A stretch of DNA of 64,000 nt from Streptomyces koelreuteriae (GCF_018604545.1 NZ_CP075896.1:3658001-3722000), one strand, 5' to 3'. Positions 25,206 through 35,033 are shown, numbered from the stretch's first letter. Notes: generated from the sequence alone by a model not told the origin. Numbers and translations are program-made.

Positions 25206-26870
25206 TTATGAGCAGCGCTTTCCGTCCTCGGGCGGGGTGCCTCGGAGGAGGTAGGCGTTGATCGTGCGGTCGATGCAGGCGCTGCCGCGGCCGTAGGCGG
25301 TGTGGCCGTCGCCCTCGTAGGTGAGGAGGCGGGCCGAGGAGAGCTGGCCGGCCAGGGCCTGGGCCCAGCGGTACGGGGTCGCCGGGTCTCGGGTGGTGCC
25401 GACCACCAGGATGGGGGCCGCGCCCTTCGCCTCGATGCGGCGCGGCTCACCCGCGGCGTGGACCGGCCAGTAGGCGCAGTTCAGCGACGCCCAGGCGAGG
25501 CCCTCGCCGAAGACGGGGGACGCCTTCTCGAAGTCCGGCAGCGCGCTGCGCACCTGGTCGGGGGTGTCGAAGGCGGGCGGGAGGTCCAGGCAGTTCACGG
25601 CCGCGTTGGCGAACATCAGGTTGCTGTAGGCGCCGTCGGCGTCACGCTCGTAGTAGCCGTCGGACAGGACGAGGAGTCCGGCGCCGTCGTCCTCCTTCAT
25701 CGCGGAGGTCAGCGCCTCGCGCAGCTGTGGCCAGGCGCCCTCGTCGTACATGGCCGCGATCACACCGGTCGTGGCGAGCGACTCGGTGAGGCGGCGGCCG
25801 TCGGGGGCGCCGGTGGGGACGGGCTGGTCGTCCAGTTCCTCGAAGAACGACTTGAGGTTCTTGCCCACCTGCTCGGGCGAGGTGCCCGCGCCGCCCAGCG
25901 GGCAGTCGGTCTGCCGTACGCAGTCCCGCGCGAACGACCGGAACGCCGTGTCGAAGCCCGCCGTCTGTTCCAGGTTCAGCCGCCGCGCGGGCAGCGACGG
26001 GTCCATCGCGCCGTCCAGCACCAGCCGGCCCGCCCGGTCCGGGAAGAGCCCGGCGTACGTCGCCCCGAGGAACGTCCCGTACGAGGCGCCGACGTAGTTC
26101 AGCTTCTTGTCGCCCAGCGCCGCCCGCACGATGTCCATGTCCCGGGCCGCCTCCACGGTGGACACATGGCGCAGCAGCCTCGGCGCGTCAGCGCCGCAGC
26201 CCTCGGCGAACGTCCGGTACGCCGCGACCAGCCCGTCTCCCTCCTTCGCGTCGTCGGGCGTGATGTCCGTCTGCGTGTACCTGTCCATGTCCGGCCCGTC
26301 CAGACACTCGACGGGCTCGCTGCGGGCCACGCCGCGCGGGTCGACGGCCACCATGTCGTAGCGGGCCCGGACCTCGGCCGGGTAGCCGATGCCGGCGTAC
26401 GACTCCATGTAGCCGATCGCCGAACCGCCCGGCCCGCCCGGGTTCACGAGCAGCGAGCCCAGCCGGTCGCCCGTGGCCTTCTTGCGGGCGACGGCGAGCC
26501 GGACGTCACCGGCGGACGGCCTGGCGTAGTCGAGCGGTGCCTTGATCGTGGCGCACTCGAAGCCGGGGACGCCACAGCCCCGCCACGCCGGCTTCTGCGC
26601 GTAGTACGACGTGAGCGCGGCGGGGACGGACTTCGGCAGCGCGGCCAGTGTCGCCGGCTCCGCCGCCGCCGAGGCCGCGGACGTCGTCGGGCTCCCCGAG
26701 GAGCAGGCGGAGACCAGCAGCGCGGCCGTGGCGAGGAGGCCGATCGCGGTCCTGACTCCGCCACGGGCCCTGCGGTGGGCGCCGCCGGAGCCCCCGCGCC
26801 GGGAAGCGGGGGTGGAGGCGGAGCGGAAGACCGAGCGGGAGGCGGTGCGGGGAGTGCGCCTTGTGTGCAT
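25206..26870 (-). CDS. Secreted alpha/beta-hydrolase lipoprotein, tripeptidyl aminopeptidase (SlpD/SlpE) family
   Basis: This 554-residue protein has a long basic N-terminus, a hydrophobic signal (TAIGLLATAALLVSAC) with lipobox LVSAC, and a Ser/Ala linker, so it should be a lipoprotein on the outer membrane face. The hydrolase part has the oxyanion-region LLVNPGGPGGSA, the nucleophile motif GASYGTFLG, a catalytic-type aspartate in TTRDPATPY and histidine in GDGHTAYG. This is the pattern of Streptomyces tripeptidyl aminopeptidases that trim extracellular peptides. The ATG at 26870 gives an unusually long pre-signal region; a start nearer the RRARGG segment is possible. Confidence 0.88.
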   Translation of the reverse strand: MHTRRTPRTASRSVFRSASTPASRRGGSGGAHRRARGGVRTAIGLLATAALLVSACSSGSPTTSAASAAAEPATLAALPKSVPAALTSYYAQKPAWRGCGVPGFECATIKAPLDYARPSAGDVRLAVARKKATGDRLGSLLVNPGGPGGSAIGYMESYAGIGYPAEVRARYDMVAVDPRGVARSEPVECLDGPDMDRYTQTDITPDDAKEGDGLVAAYRTFAEGCGADAPRLLRHVSTVEAARDMDIVRAALGDKKLNYVGASYGTFLGATYAGLFPDRAGRLVLDGAMDPSLPARRLNLEQTAGFDTAFRSFARDCVRQTDCPLGGAGTSPEQVGKNLKSFFEELDDQPVPTGAPDGRRLTESLATTGVIAAMYDEGAWPQLREALTSAMKEDDGAGLLVLSDGYYERDADGAYSNLMFANAAVNCLDLPPAFDTPDQVRSALPDFEKASPVFGEGLAWASLNCAYWPVHAAGEPRRIEAKGAAPILVVGTTRDPATPYRWAQALAGQLSSARLLTYEGDGHTAYGRGSACIDRTINAYLLRGTPPEDGKRCS

Positions 26871-26993
26871 TCAGCGAGCGTAACTCTGCGCGACGGAATG
26901 AGTGCCGTGCGTGCGTGTCGTGCCTCGTACGAGTTACAACGTCAATCCCCCAGGTTCCTCCGAGACCCCAGCGTGCCCCGACCGCACCGGGTG

Positions 26994-28199
26994 TCAGCCC
27001 GCTCTGAGCGCCATCGTCATCGCCTCCACCGCGAGCAGCGGCGCCACATTGCGGTCGAGCGCGTCACGGCAGCCGGCGATCGCCTCGATGCGGCGGAGCG
27101 TGGACTCCGGGGAGCTGCCACGGGCCAGGCGCTCCAGGGCGTCCTCGGCGTCCGCGTTGGCGATGGCCACGCGGGAGCCGAGCTGGAGGGCGAGGACATC
27201 GCGGTAGAAGGCGGTGAGGTCGGTGAGGGCGAGGTCGAGGCTGTCGCGCTGCGTGCGCGTTCTGCGGCGCTTCTGCTTGTCCTCCAGGTCCTTCATCACA
27301 CCGGCCGTGCCACGCGGCATCCGGCCGCCCTGGGCGGCGCCGAGTGCGGCCTTCAGCTCCTCGGTCTCCTTGGTGTCCATCTCCTCGGCGAGCTGCTTGG
27401 CGTCCTCGGCGGCCGCGTCGACCAGCTCCTGGGCGGCCTTGAGCGCGCCGCCGACATCCTCGACGCGCAGCGGCATCCGCAGCACGGCGGCACGGCGCTC
27501 GCGAGCGGCCGGGTCGGTGGCCAGGCGGCGGGCCCGGTCGACATGGCCCTGGGTCGCGCGGGCCGCCGCGGCGGCGGCTTCCGGCTCGACGCCCTCGCGC
27601 CGTACGAGCATGTCGGCGACGGCGTCGACCGACGGCGTGCTCAGGTTCAGGTGGCGGCAGCGGGAGCGGATGGTCGGCAGGACGTCCTCGATGGAGGGGG
27701 CGCACAGCAGCCAGACCGTGCGGGGGGCGGGCTCCTCCACGGCCTTGAGGACGGCGTTGGCCGACTTCTCGTTCAGCCGCTCGGCGTCCTCGACGAGGAT
27801 GATCTGCCAGCGGCCGTTCGCCGGCGAGGTGAACGACTTGCGGACGGTGTCGCGCATGTCGTCGGCGAGGATCTGCGAGCCGACCGCGGCGACGGTGGTG
27901 ACGTCGGCGTGCGTGCCCACCAGTGCCGTGTGACATCCGTCGCAGAAGCCGCAGCCCGGGGAGCCGCCGAGGGCCCGGTCGGGGCTGACGCACTGCAGCG
28001 CCGCCGCGAAGGCCCGCGCCGCCTGGTTCCGCCCGGCTCCGGGCGGGCCCGTGAACAGCCACGCGTGGGTCATCTTCGACGCCTCGGGCGGAGGGGTGTC
28101 GGCCGTGGCCGCGGTGACCAGGGCGTCGGCGTCCCTGGCGGCAGCGCCCAGCTGCTCGCTCACCCTCGCCTGCCCGACGAGGTCGTCCCACACGGTCAT
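26994..28199 (-). CDS. holB: DNA polymerase III subunit delta' (clamp loader)
   Basis: This 401-residue AAA+ protein is the delta' subunit of the clamp loader. It starts MTVWDDLVGQ and has the P-loop-like segment TGPPGAGRNQAA, in which the usual lysine is replaced by Arg-Asn, so ATP hydrolysis is unlikely, as expected for delta'. A Cys cluster CGFCDGC follows, together with VEDAERLNEKSANAVLKAVEEP, the sensor region and the SRC motif IRSRCRHL that serves as arginine finger for the neighbouring subunit. It lies downstream of the MFS-thymidylate kinase gene but is separated from it by a strong hairpin. Confidence 0.92.
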   Translation of the reverse strand: MTVWDDLVGQARVSEQLGAAARDADALVTAATADTPPPEASKMTHAWLFTGPPGAGRNQAARAFAAALQCVSPDRALGGSPGCGFCDGCHTALVGTHADVTTVAAVGSQILADDMRDTVRKSFTSPANGRWQIILVEDAERLNEKSANAVLKAVEEPAPRTVWLLCAPSIEDVLPTIRSRCRHLNLSTPSVDAVADMLVRREGVEPEAAAAAARATQGHVDRARRLATDPAARERRAAVLRMPLRVEDVGGALKAAQELVDAAAEDAKQLAEEMDTKETEELKAALGAAQGGRMPRGTAGVMKDLEDKQKRRRTRTQRDSLDLALTDLTAFYRDVLALQLGSRVAIANADAEDALERLARGSSPESTLRRIEAIAGCRDALDRNVAPLLAVEAMTMALRAG

Positions 28200-28240
28200 G
28201 GGTCACGCCGCCCTTCCGTCACGTCCGCGTCCGCTTCCGC

Positions 28241-28282
28241 GAACCGTACTGCCGCGTCCGAGAACCGCTCTGCCGCGTCCGC
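28241..28282. repeat. Two-copy 21-bp tandem repeat upstream of holB
   Basis: Two adjacent 21-bp units share GAACCG, then CTGCCGCGTCCG, and differ at three positions. They begin 42 bases upstream of the holB start and lie in its leader or promoter region. Confidence 0.6.
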
Positions 28283-28330
28283 GGACAGGCCTGCCCGCTG
28301 CGAGATCCATTGTGGGGCCGGCCACTGACA

Positions 28331-28363
28331 ACCGGCTCCGGCCCTCAGAGGGCCGGAGCCGGT
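28331..28363 (-). terminator. Terminator after the MFS-thymidylate kinase gene
   Basis: ACCGGCTCCGGCCC pairs perfectly with GGGCCGGAGCCGGT (14 bp) around a five-base loop, 30 bases past the stop codon. Confidence 0.85.
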
Positions 28364-28393
28364 GATCTTGCCAACTGCCTGCCGGGCAGGGCC

Positions 28394-31300
28394 TCAGCGG
28401 CCCCGGCCCCTCCCCCGGCGTCCCCGGCCCTCGTCCGGGTCGTCGTCGTGCGGTCCGAGCAGCTCGTCCGCCAGCGACGGCAGGTCGTCCAGCGGCGTCT
28501 CCTCCGCCCAGTCGGACCGGCGGCGGCGCGGCTCGCCCTCGGCGTCGACCTGGGGCAGCTCACGCGTACGGTCATCGGTGCCGTCGGGGCGGGAGGCTGG
28601 CGAGTCGTCGCGGAAGTACCCGGGCGGAACCCGGTCCGCCGGTCCGTCCCCGCGTACGGGCGGTTCGTCCCCGCGTACGGGCGGCAGCACGGCCGTCTCG
28701 TCCTCTGCCCAGGTGGGCCTCTCCTCGGCCCCGGGGCGCACCGCGGGCAGCACCTCGGTCTCGTCGCCCGCCCGGGGAGAAACCGGCGGCAGCACCGCCG
28801 TCTCCTCGGCCGCCGTCGGCGGCACCGGCGGCTTCGGCAGCTCGGCCGTCACCTCGGCGTCGTCCCGCACCCGGCGCAGCACGGTCGTCTCGTCGACGGA
28901 ACCGGAAGCAGAACCGGAACCGGAATCGGAACCGGAGGCAGCACCCGACCCGGACCCGGAGCCACCCGGAGCGTTCTCCGGCTTCACCACGGGCGTCGGC
29001 ACCGTCGCCGCGTCCTGGCCGGCCGACGTACGGGAAGCATCCTGCGAAGCGGAACCCTGGCCAGAGCTCTGGGGAGAGCTCTGCGGGGAACTCTGGGTGG
29101 AGCTCTTCGGCCCTGCCTCCGCCGCCGCGGCCGCCGCCTCCGCCAGCCGTCGCGCCTCCTCGGCCCGCAGCAGCGCCGCCTCGGCCTTGCGCTGCTTCTC
29201 CAGGCGGAGCGCCTCGGCCTCGGCGCGCAGCCGGGCCTCTTCCTCGGCCTGCTTGCGGCGCCGGTCCTCCTCGGCCTTGCGGCGGGCCTCCTCCTCGGCC
29301 CGGGCCTTCTCCTCCGCGAGGAGCCGCGCCCGCTCCTCCTCGGCCTTCTTCTGCGCTTCCTCGGCCCGTCGCCGGGCCTCCTCCGCCTGCCGTTCGGCCT
29401 CGCGCCGCTGCGCCTCTTCCAGCTCGCGCCGCTTGCGCTCCTCCTCCTCGGCGCGCAGCCGGGCGAGCTGCTCCTGGCGCTCGCGCTCCAGGCGCTCCTC
29501 CTCGGCCTTGCGGGCGGCCTCTTCCTCGGCCTTGCGGCGGGCCTCCTCCTCGGCCTTCTTCCGCGCCTCCTCCTGGGCCTTGATCTCGGCCTCGGACAGC
29601 GGCAGCACCTGGTCGAGCCGGTGCCGGATGACGGTCGTGACGGCCTCGGGCTCCTGGCCGGCGTCCACCACCAGGTACCGCCCGGCGTCGGCCGCGGCCA
29701 GGGTGAGGAAACCGGACCGCACGCGCGCGTGGAACTCGGCGGGCTCCGACTCCAGCCGGTCGGGCGCCTCGGTGAACCGCTCGCGGGCGGTCTCCGGCGC
29801 GACGTCCAGCAGGACGGTCAGATGCGGCACGAGCCCGTTCGTGGCCCAGCGGTTGATCCGGGCGATCTCGGTCGGCGACAGGTCTCGGCCCGCGCCCTGG
29901 TAGGCCACGGAGGAGTCGATGTACCGGTCGGAGATGACGACCGCGCCGCGCTCCAGGGCGGGCCGTACGACGGTGTCGATGTGCTCGGCCCGGTCGGCCG
30001 CGTAGAGCAGCGCCTCGGCTCGGTGCGAGAGGCCCTCGCTGGACACGTCCAGCAGGATCGACCGCAGCCGCTTGCCCACCGGCGTCGCCCCCGGCTCGCG
30101 CGTCAGCACGACCTCGTGGCCCTTGCCGCGGATCCACTCGGCGAGCGCCTCGGCCTGCGTGGACTTGCCGGCCCCGTCGCCGCCCTCCAGGGCGATGAAG
30201 AAACCGGAGGTCGCGGACGCCTGGTCCGGGTCGTCGCCGCCGAGCAGCGCGTCCCGCAGGTCCTGCCGCAGCGGCACGCCGGAGCGGTCGTCGACCTTGG
30301 CCAGCACCAGCGCGGCGACCGGCAGCAGCAGGGCGCCGGCGAGCATCAGGGTGAAGGCCGCGCCGCCGTGCGCGAAGACGAACTTGCCGCTCTCCAGCCG
30401 GTGCGGCCCGATCGCCGCCGCCACCAGCGGCGCGATCACCGCGGCGAGCGCCACACAGACCCGGACGACCGCGTGCAGGTGCTCGGTCGTACGGGGCCGC
30501 CGGAACTCCTCGGCCTCCTGGTCGAGCAGCGTGTGCCCGATGTTGGCGGAGATACCCGCGCCGACACCGGCCAGGGCGAGGATCAGCAGCACGGTGGTGA
30601 CGTCCGGCACCAGCCCGGCGGCCAGCAGCGCGATACCGGTGAAGGCGATCACCAGCGCGAGCAGCCGGCGGCGCGACAGGGCGGGCAGCAGGGCGGGCGC
30701 CGTACGGATGCCGACGACGACACCGCCGGTCAGCACGCCCACGAACAGGCCGTAGAGCACCGGGCCGCCGCCCAGGTCCTTGGCGTGCAGCACGGCCACG
30801 GCGACGGCGGCGGACACCGCGGCGGCGACGGCCGCGCAGGCCAGCACCAGCAGCGGCATCGCGCCCGTGCGCCCCTTGTCGGCGCCGGCGGTGGTCTTCG
30901 GACGGCGCAGCCCCTCGAGCGGCGACCGCGCGCGGGGGGTGCGGGTGGCGGGCAGTTCGAGGAAGGTCAGTACGGAGAGGGAGGCGGCGAACAGCCCTGC
31001 CGCCACGTACGAGGCGAGGGCCGCCTGGTGCTGGCCGAACCAGTCGATGCCGACGCCCAGCAGATTGTTGAACAGGGCCGCGACGACGAGCACGACGGCC
31101 GCGAGCGGGATCGCGACGAAACCGGTGCGCAGCGAGAGCCGGCGCAGGGCGTCCAGGTGGTCGGGCAGCGGCCGGACCGTCGCGCCTTCCGGCGGGGGTG
31201 CGGGCAGCAGCGCGGGGGCCGCGCTCTCGCGGCACACCGTCCAGAAGCGCTCGGCGACTCCGGTCACGAAGGCCGTGACGAGGAGCATGGCCAGCGCGTC

Positions 31301-31729
31301 CTCGGGCATCCAGTCGATCCACAGCGGCGCGATGATGAGCAGCACGGCACGCAGCCCGTCCGCGCCGACCATGGTCCAGCGGCGGTCGAGCGGGCCGTCC
31401 TGCGAGGTGAGCGCCGTGAGCGGACCGAGGAGCACGGCGCCGAAGAGGAGCGTCGCGAGGATGCGCACCCCGAAAACGGTCGCCACTGCGAACGCCACGC
31501 CTCGGTAGCCGCCCCCGAACGCACCCTCGGCGACAGCCGCCTGGAGGGTGAGCAGGACCAGCACGAGAAGGGCCAGGGTGTCGCCCACACCGCCCACGAG
31601 CTGTGCGCTCCAGAGCCGCTTCAACTGCGGACGGCGCAGCAGGGCGCGGACGGCGCGCTCGCGGGAGTCCGCGACCAGGGCATCGTCGGGGGCCGGCGGA
31701 GAGGCCGTGGGGTGCTCGGCTCGCGTCAT
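28394..31729 (-). CDS. tmk: MFS-like membrane protein fused to thymidylate kinase with coiled-coil tail
   Basis: This 1111-residue protein has an unusual four-part design. Residues about 40-500 form a polytopic membrane domain of MFS type. Residues about 513-715 are dTMP kinase: P-loop LEGGDGAGKST (K522), LTREPGATPVGKRLR, and the DRY-type lid segment VISDRYIDSSVAYQG. Residues about 716-870 are almost all Glu, Ala, Arg and Lys, a long single or coiled-coil helix. The remainder is Ser/Gly/Pro-rich and disordered, with repeated TxVLPPVxP-like acidic segments. It makes dTDP for DNA synthesis at the membrane, and this fusion is typical of Streptomyces. The function of the tail is unknown. It lies between topA and holB, all on the minus strand. 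Confidence 0.9.
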   Translation of the reverse strand: MTRAEHPTASPPAPDDALVADSRERAVRALLRRPQLKRLWSAQLVGGVGDTLALLVLVLLTLQAAVAEGAFGGGYRGVAFAVATVFGVRILATLLFGAVLLGPLTALTSQDGPLDRRWTMVGADGLRAVLLIIAPLWIDWMPEDALAMLLVTAFVTGVAERFWTVCRESAAPALLPAPPPEGATVRPLPDHLDALRRLSLRTGFVAIPLAAVVLVVAALFNNLLGVGIDWFGQHQAALASYVAAGLFAASLSVLTFLELPATRTPRARSPLEGLRRPKTTAGADKGRTGAMPLLVLACAAVAAAVSAAVAVAVLHAKDLGGGPVLYGLFVGVLTGGVVVGIRTAPALLPALSRRRLLALVIAFTGIALLAAGLVPDVTTVLLILALAGVGAGISANIGHTLLDQEAEEFRRPRTTEHLHAVVRVCVALAAVIAPLVAAAIGPHRLESGKFVFAHGGAAFTLMLAGALLLPVAALVLAKVDDRSGVPLRQDLRDALLGGDDPDQASATSGFFIALEGGDGAGKSTQAEALAEWIRGKGHEVVLTREPGATPVGKRLRSILLDVSSEGLSHRAEALLYAADRAEHIDTVVRPALERGAVVISDRYIDSSVAYQGAGRDLSPTEIARINRWATNGLVPHLTVLLDVAPETARERFTEAPDRLESEPAEFHARVRSGFLTLAAADAGRYLVVDAGQEPEAVTTVIRHRLDQVLPLSEAEIKAQEEARKKAEEEARRKAEEEAARKAEEERLERERQEQLARLRAEEEERKRRELEEAQRREAERQAEEARRRAEEAQKKAEEERARLLAEEKARAEEEARRKAEEDRRRKQAEEEARLRAEAEALRLEKQRKAEAALLRAEEARRLAEAAAAAAEAGPKSSTQSSPQSSPQSSGQGSASQDASRTSAGQDAATVPTPVVKPENAPGGSGSGSGAASGSDSGSGSASGSVDETTVLRRVRDDAEVTAELPKPPVPPTAAEETAVLPPVSPRAGDETEVLPAVRPGAEERPTWAEDETAVLPPVRGDEPPVRGDGPADRVPPGYFRDDSPASRPDGTDDRTRELPQVDAEGEPRRRRSDWAEETPLDDLPSLADELLGPHDDDPDEGRGRRGRGRGR

Positions 31730-31837
31730 GCGTTCAGCCTATCGGGAGCCACCGACAGCCTGGAGGGCCCGGTCTGACATGCGCACGCCCCGACACCGAA
31801 GTGTGCCGGGGCGTTCGCTTTCCGAACCCTGGGCGAA

Positions 31838-31863
31838 GATCCGGACCCTTGAAGGTCCGGATC
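31838..31863 (-). terminator. Terminator after topA
   Basis: GATCCGGACC pairs with GGTCCGGATC (10 bp, six-base loop) 23 bases past the topA stop. A second, less regular stem around 31786-31814 may assist. Confidence 0.65.
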
Positions 31864-31885
31864 CCGGACAGGTCCTGAAAGGACC

Positions 31886-34786
31886 TCAGTCCTCCGCCGG
31901 CTTCGAGGCGGTCGCCGTCTTGGCCGCCGTCTTCGCCGTCGTCTTCTTCGCCGTGGTGGTCTTCTTGGCCGTCGTCTTCTTCGCGGTCGTGGTCTTCTTC
32001 GCCGCGGTCTTCTTGGCCGTCGTCTTCTTCGCCGGGGCCTTCTTGGCCGCCTTCTTGGCGGTCTTCTTCGCCGGCCCCTTCGCGCGCTTCTCGGCGAGCA
32101 GCTCGAAGCCGCGCTCCTGGGTGATCGTCTCGACGCTGTCGCCGGAGCGCAGGGTCGCGTTGGTCTCCCCGTCGGTGACGTACGGCCCGAAGCGGCCGTC
32201 CTTCACGACGACCGGCTTGCCGCTGACCGGGTCCTCGCCCAGCTCCTTCAGCGGCGGCTTGGCGGCCGCCCGGCCCCGCTGCTTGGGCTGGGCGTAGATC
32301 GCCAGCGCCTCTTCCAGCGTGATCGTGAAGAGCTGCTCCTCGGCCTGGAGCGAGCGCGAGTCCGTGCCCTTCTTCAGGTACGGGCCGTAGCGGCCGTTCT
32401 GCGCGGTGATCTCCTGGCCCTCGGCGTCGGCGCCGACGACACGCGGCAGCGACATCAGCTTCAGGGCGTCGTCGAGCGTCACCGTGTCCAGGGACATCGT
32501 CTTGAAGAGGGAGGCCGTACGCGGCTTGACCGCGTTCTTGCCCGTCTTCGGGGTGCCCTCGGGGAGGATCTCCGTCACATACGGGCCGTAGCGGCCGTCC
32601 TTGGCGACGATCGTGTGGCCGGTGGCCGGGTCGGGGCCCAGTTCGTAGTCGCCGCTCGGCTTGGCGAGCAGTTCCTCGGCGAGGTCGACGGAGAGCTCGT
32701 CCGGCGCCAGGTCGTCCGGGATGTCGGCGCGCTGGTGCTGCTCGGTGTCCTTCTCACCGCGCTCGATGTACGGCCCGTAGCGGCCGACCCGCAGCACGAT
32801 GTCGTTGCCCACGGGGAACGACGACACCTCGCGGGCGTCGATCGCGCCCAGGTCGGTCACCAGCTCCTTGAGGCCGCCGAGGTGGTCCCCGTCGCCGTTG
32901 CCGGCGTCGGCGGCACCGCCCTCGACGCCCGCGGCGGAGCCGCTGTCGGATGCCGTCTCACCGAAGTAGAACCGCTTCAGCCACGGCACGGCACGCGCCT
33001 CACCGCGGGCGATGCGGTCGAGGTCGTCCTCCATCTTGGCGGTGAAGCCGTAGTCGACGAGCCGCCCGAAGTGCTTCTCCAGGAGGTTGACCACGGCGAA
33101 GGACAGGAAGGACGGGACGAGTGCCGTGCCCTTCTTGAAAACATAGCCGCGGTCGAGGATCGTGCCGATGATCGACGCGTACGTCGACGGGCGGCCGATC
33201 TCGCGCTCTTCCAGCTCCTTGACCAGGGAGGCCTCGGTGTAGCGGGCCGGGGGCTTGGTGGCGTGCCCGTCGACCGTGATCTCCTCGGCGCTCAGGGCGT
33301 CGCCCTCGGAGACCTGGGGCAGCCGGCGCTCGCGGTCGTCGAGCTCGGCGTTCGGGTCGTCGGCGCCTTCGACGTAGGCCTTGAGGAAGCCGTGGAAGGT
33401 GATCGTCTTGCCGGACGCGCTGAACTCGACGTCCCGGCCGTCGGAGGCCGCGCCGCCGATCTTCACCGTGACGCTGTTGCCGGTCGCGTCCTTCATCTGG
33501 GAGGCGACGGTCCGCTTCCAGATCAGCTCGTAGAGCTTGAACTGGTCGCCGGTCAGTCCGGTCTCGGCGGGAGTGCGGAAACGATCACCCGAGGGGCGGA
33601 TCGCCTCGTGCGCCTCCTGCGCGTTCTTGACCTTCCCGGCGTACGTCCTCGGCTGCGGCGGCAGGTAGTCGGCGCCGTACAGCTGCGTGACCTGGGCGCG
33701 GGCGGCGGCGACCGCCGTGTCGCTCAGGGTCGTGGAGTCCGTACGCATGTAGGTGATGTAGCCGTTCTCGTACAGCTTCTGCGCGACCTGCATGGTGGCC
33801 TTCGCACCGAAGCCGAGCTTGCGGCTGGCCTCCTGCTGCATCGTCGTCGTACGGAACGGGGCGTACGGCGAGCGGCGGTAGGGCTTGGACTCGACGGAGC
33901 GGACGGCGAACCGGGTCTGCTCCAGGGCGGCGGCCAGGGCGCGGGCGTTCGCCTCGTCGAGGTGCAGGGTGTTCGCGCTCTTCAGCTGTCCCAGGGAGTC
34001 GAAGTCGCGGCCCTGCGCGACCCGCCTGCCGTCGACGGACTGCAGGCGCGCGACCAGCGACGACGGGTCCGACGAGTCACCGGCGCGGCCGGATGGGGGT
34101 CCCCCCGCTCGAGCGAAGTCGAGAGTGGGGGAGAAGGTGCCCGTCAGGTCCCAGTACTCAGCTGAACGGAAGGCGATGCGCTCGCGTTCCCGCTCGACGA
34201 CGAGTCGTGTGGCGACCGACTGGACACGGCCCGCGGACAGCCGCGGCATGACCTTCTTCCACAGGACCGGCGAGACCTCGTAGCCGTAGAGGCGGTCGAG
34301 GATGCGGCGGGTCTCCTGGGCGTCGACGAGCTTCTGGTTGAGCTGGCGCGGGTTGGCCACGGCGGCCTGGATCGCGGCCTTGGTGATCTCGTGGAAGACC
34401 ATCCGCTTGACCGGGACCTTGGGCTTCAGGACTTCCTGGAGGTGCCAGGCGATGGCCTCGCCCTCGCGGTCCTCATCGGTGGCGAGGAAGAGTTCGTCGG
34501 ACTCCTTCAGCAGGTCCTTGAGCTTCTTGACCTGGGCCTTCTTGTCGGCGTTGACCACATAGATCGGCTGGAAGTCGTGTTCGACGTCCACACCGAGGCG
34601 GCGGACCTCGCCGGTGTACTTCTCGGGCACCTCCGCGGCGCCGTTGGGAAGGTCGCGGATGTGCCCGACGCTCGCCTCGACGATGTATCCGGGGCCGAGA
34701 TAGCCCTTGATCGTCTTCGCCTTGGCAGGCGACTCGACGATGACGAGTCGGCGGCCGCCCTCTGCGGTCTCGCTGGTCGGGGACAA
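31886..34786 (-). CDS. topA: DNA topoisomerase I
   Basis: This 966-residue type IA topoisomerase starts in the Toprim domain (RRLVIVESPAKAKTIKGYLG; DEDREGEAIAWHL). The active tyrosine is Y346 in YITYMRTDST. It relaxes negative supercoils. The C-terminal half has repeated short units of the form DGRYGPYV or NGRYGPYL instead of zinc fingers. It ends in about 70 residues of Lys, Ala and Thr repeats (AKKTTAKKT type), the actinobacterial tail that gives processive DNA binding. Residues about 217-245 (DFARAGGPPSGRAGDSS) look like an insertion encoded by a dispersed repeat (34094-34133). The ATG at 34786 is taken as start. Confidence 0.96.
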   Translation of the reverse strand: MSPTSETAEGGRRLVIVESPAKAKTIKGYLGPGYIVEASVGHIRDLPNGAAEVPEKYTGEVRRLGVDVEHDFQPIYVVNADKKAQVKKLKDLLKESDELFLATDEDREGEAIAWHLQEVLKPKVPVKRMVFHEITKAAIQAAVANPRQLNQKLVDAQETRRILDRLYGYEVSPVLWKKVMPRLSAGRVQSVATRLVVERERERIAFRSAEYWDLTGTFSPTLDFARAGGPPSGRAGDSSDPSSLVARLQSVDGRRVAQGRDFDSLGQLKSANTLHLDEANARALAAALEQTRFAVRSVESKPYRRSPYAPFRTTTMQQEASRKLGFGAKATMQVAQKLYENGYITYMRTDSTTLSDTAVAAARAQVTQLYGADYLPPQPRTYAGKVKNAQEAHEAIRPSGDRFRTPAETGLTGDQFKLYELIWKRTVASQMKDATGNSVTVKIGGAASDGRDVEFSASGKTITFHGFLKAYVEGADDPNAELDDRERRLPQVSEGDALSAEEITVDGHATKPPARYTEASLVKELEEREIGRPSTYASIIGTILDRGYVFKKGTALVPSFLSFAVVNLLEKHFGRLVDYGFTAKMEDDLDRIARGEARAVPWLKRFYFGETASDSGSAAGVEGGAADAGNGDGDHLGGLKELVTDLGAIDAREVSSFPVGNDIVLRVGRYGPYIERGEKDTEQHQRADIPDDLAPDELSVDLAEELLAKPSGDYELGPDPATGHTIVAKDGRYGPYVTEILPEGTPKTGKNAVKPRTASLFKTMSLDTVTLDDALKLMSLPRVVGADAEGQEITAQNGRYGPYLKKGTDSRSLQAEEQLFTITLEEALAIYAQPKQRGRAAAKPPLKELGEDPVSGKPVVVKDGRFGPYVTDGETNATLRSGDSVETITQERGFELLAEKRAKGPAKKTAKKAAKKAPAKKTTAKKTAAKKTTTAKKTTAKKTTTAKKTTAKTAAKTATASKPAED
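34094..34133. repeat. Dispersed Streptomyces G/C-rich palindromic repeat inside topA
   Basis: TGGGGGTCCCCCCGCTCGAG followed by CGAAGTCGAGAGTGGGGGAG matches a short dispersed element I know from many Streptomyces genomes, usually between genes. Here it lies in frame in the topA coding sequence and encodes part of the PTLDFARAGGPPS segment between conserved topoisomerase blocks. Only this copy was seen in the window. Confidence 0.6.
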
Positions 34787-35033
34787 CTTCGCTCTTCTCT
34801 CCGGTCGACGCTGGGGCCTCCCCGGAGTCGCTTGCCCGGGGCTGGGTCGTGGGTGACGCTGCGGAGTGTGACGGTACAGCCCGCCCCCGTGTCAAACGGG
34901 AAAAGCCCGCAACGGCCACTCGAACGGTAACCCGACTACCACCATTCCTGCCGCCCGGAGTGCCCGTACCCGGCCCGGTCCTATGCGGAGCGCGACCTCC
35001 CGATTACCGGCGGGCGCGACGTCGGCCGGGGCT

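Noticed and set aside
25302..31777. Two plus-strand frames of more than 1000 codons opposite the peptidase, holB and tmk genes
   Set aside because: Composition is Arg/Gly/His-rich with no domain. The minus-strand genes have catalytic motifs in the correct frame.
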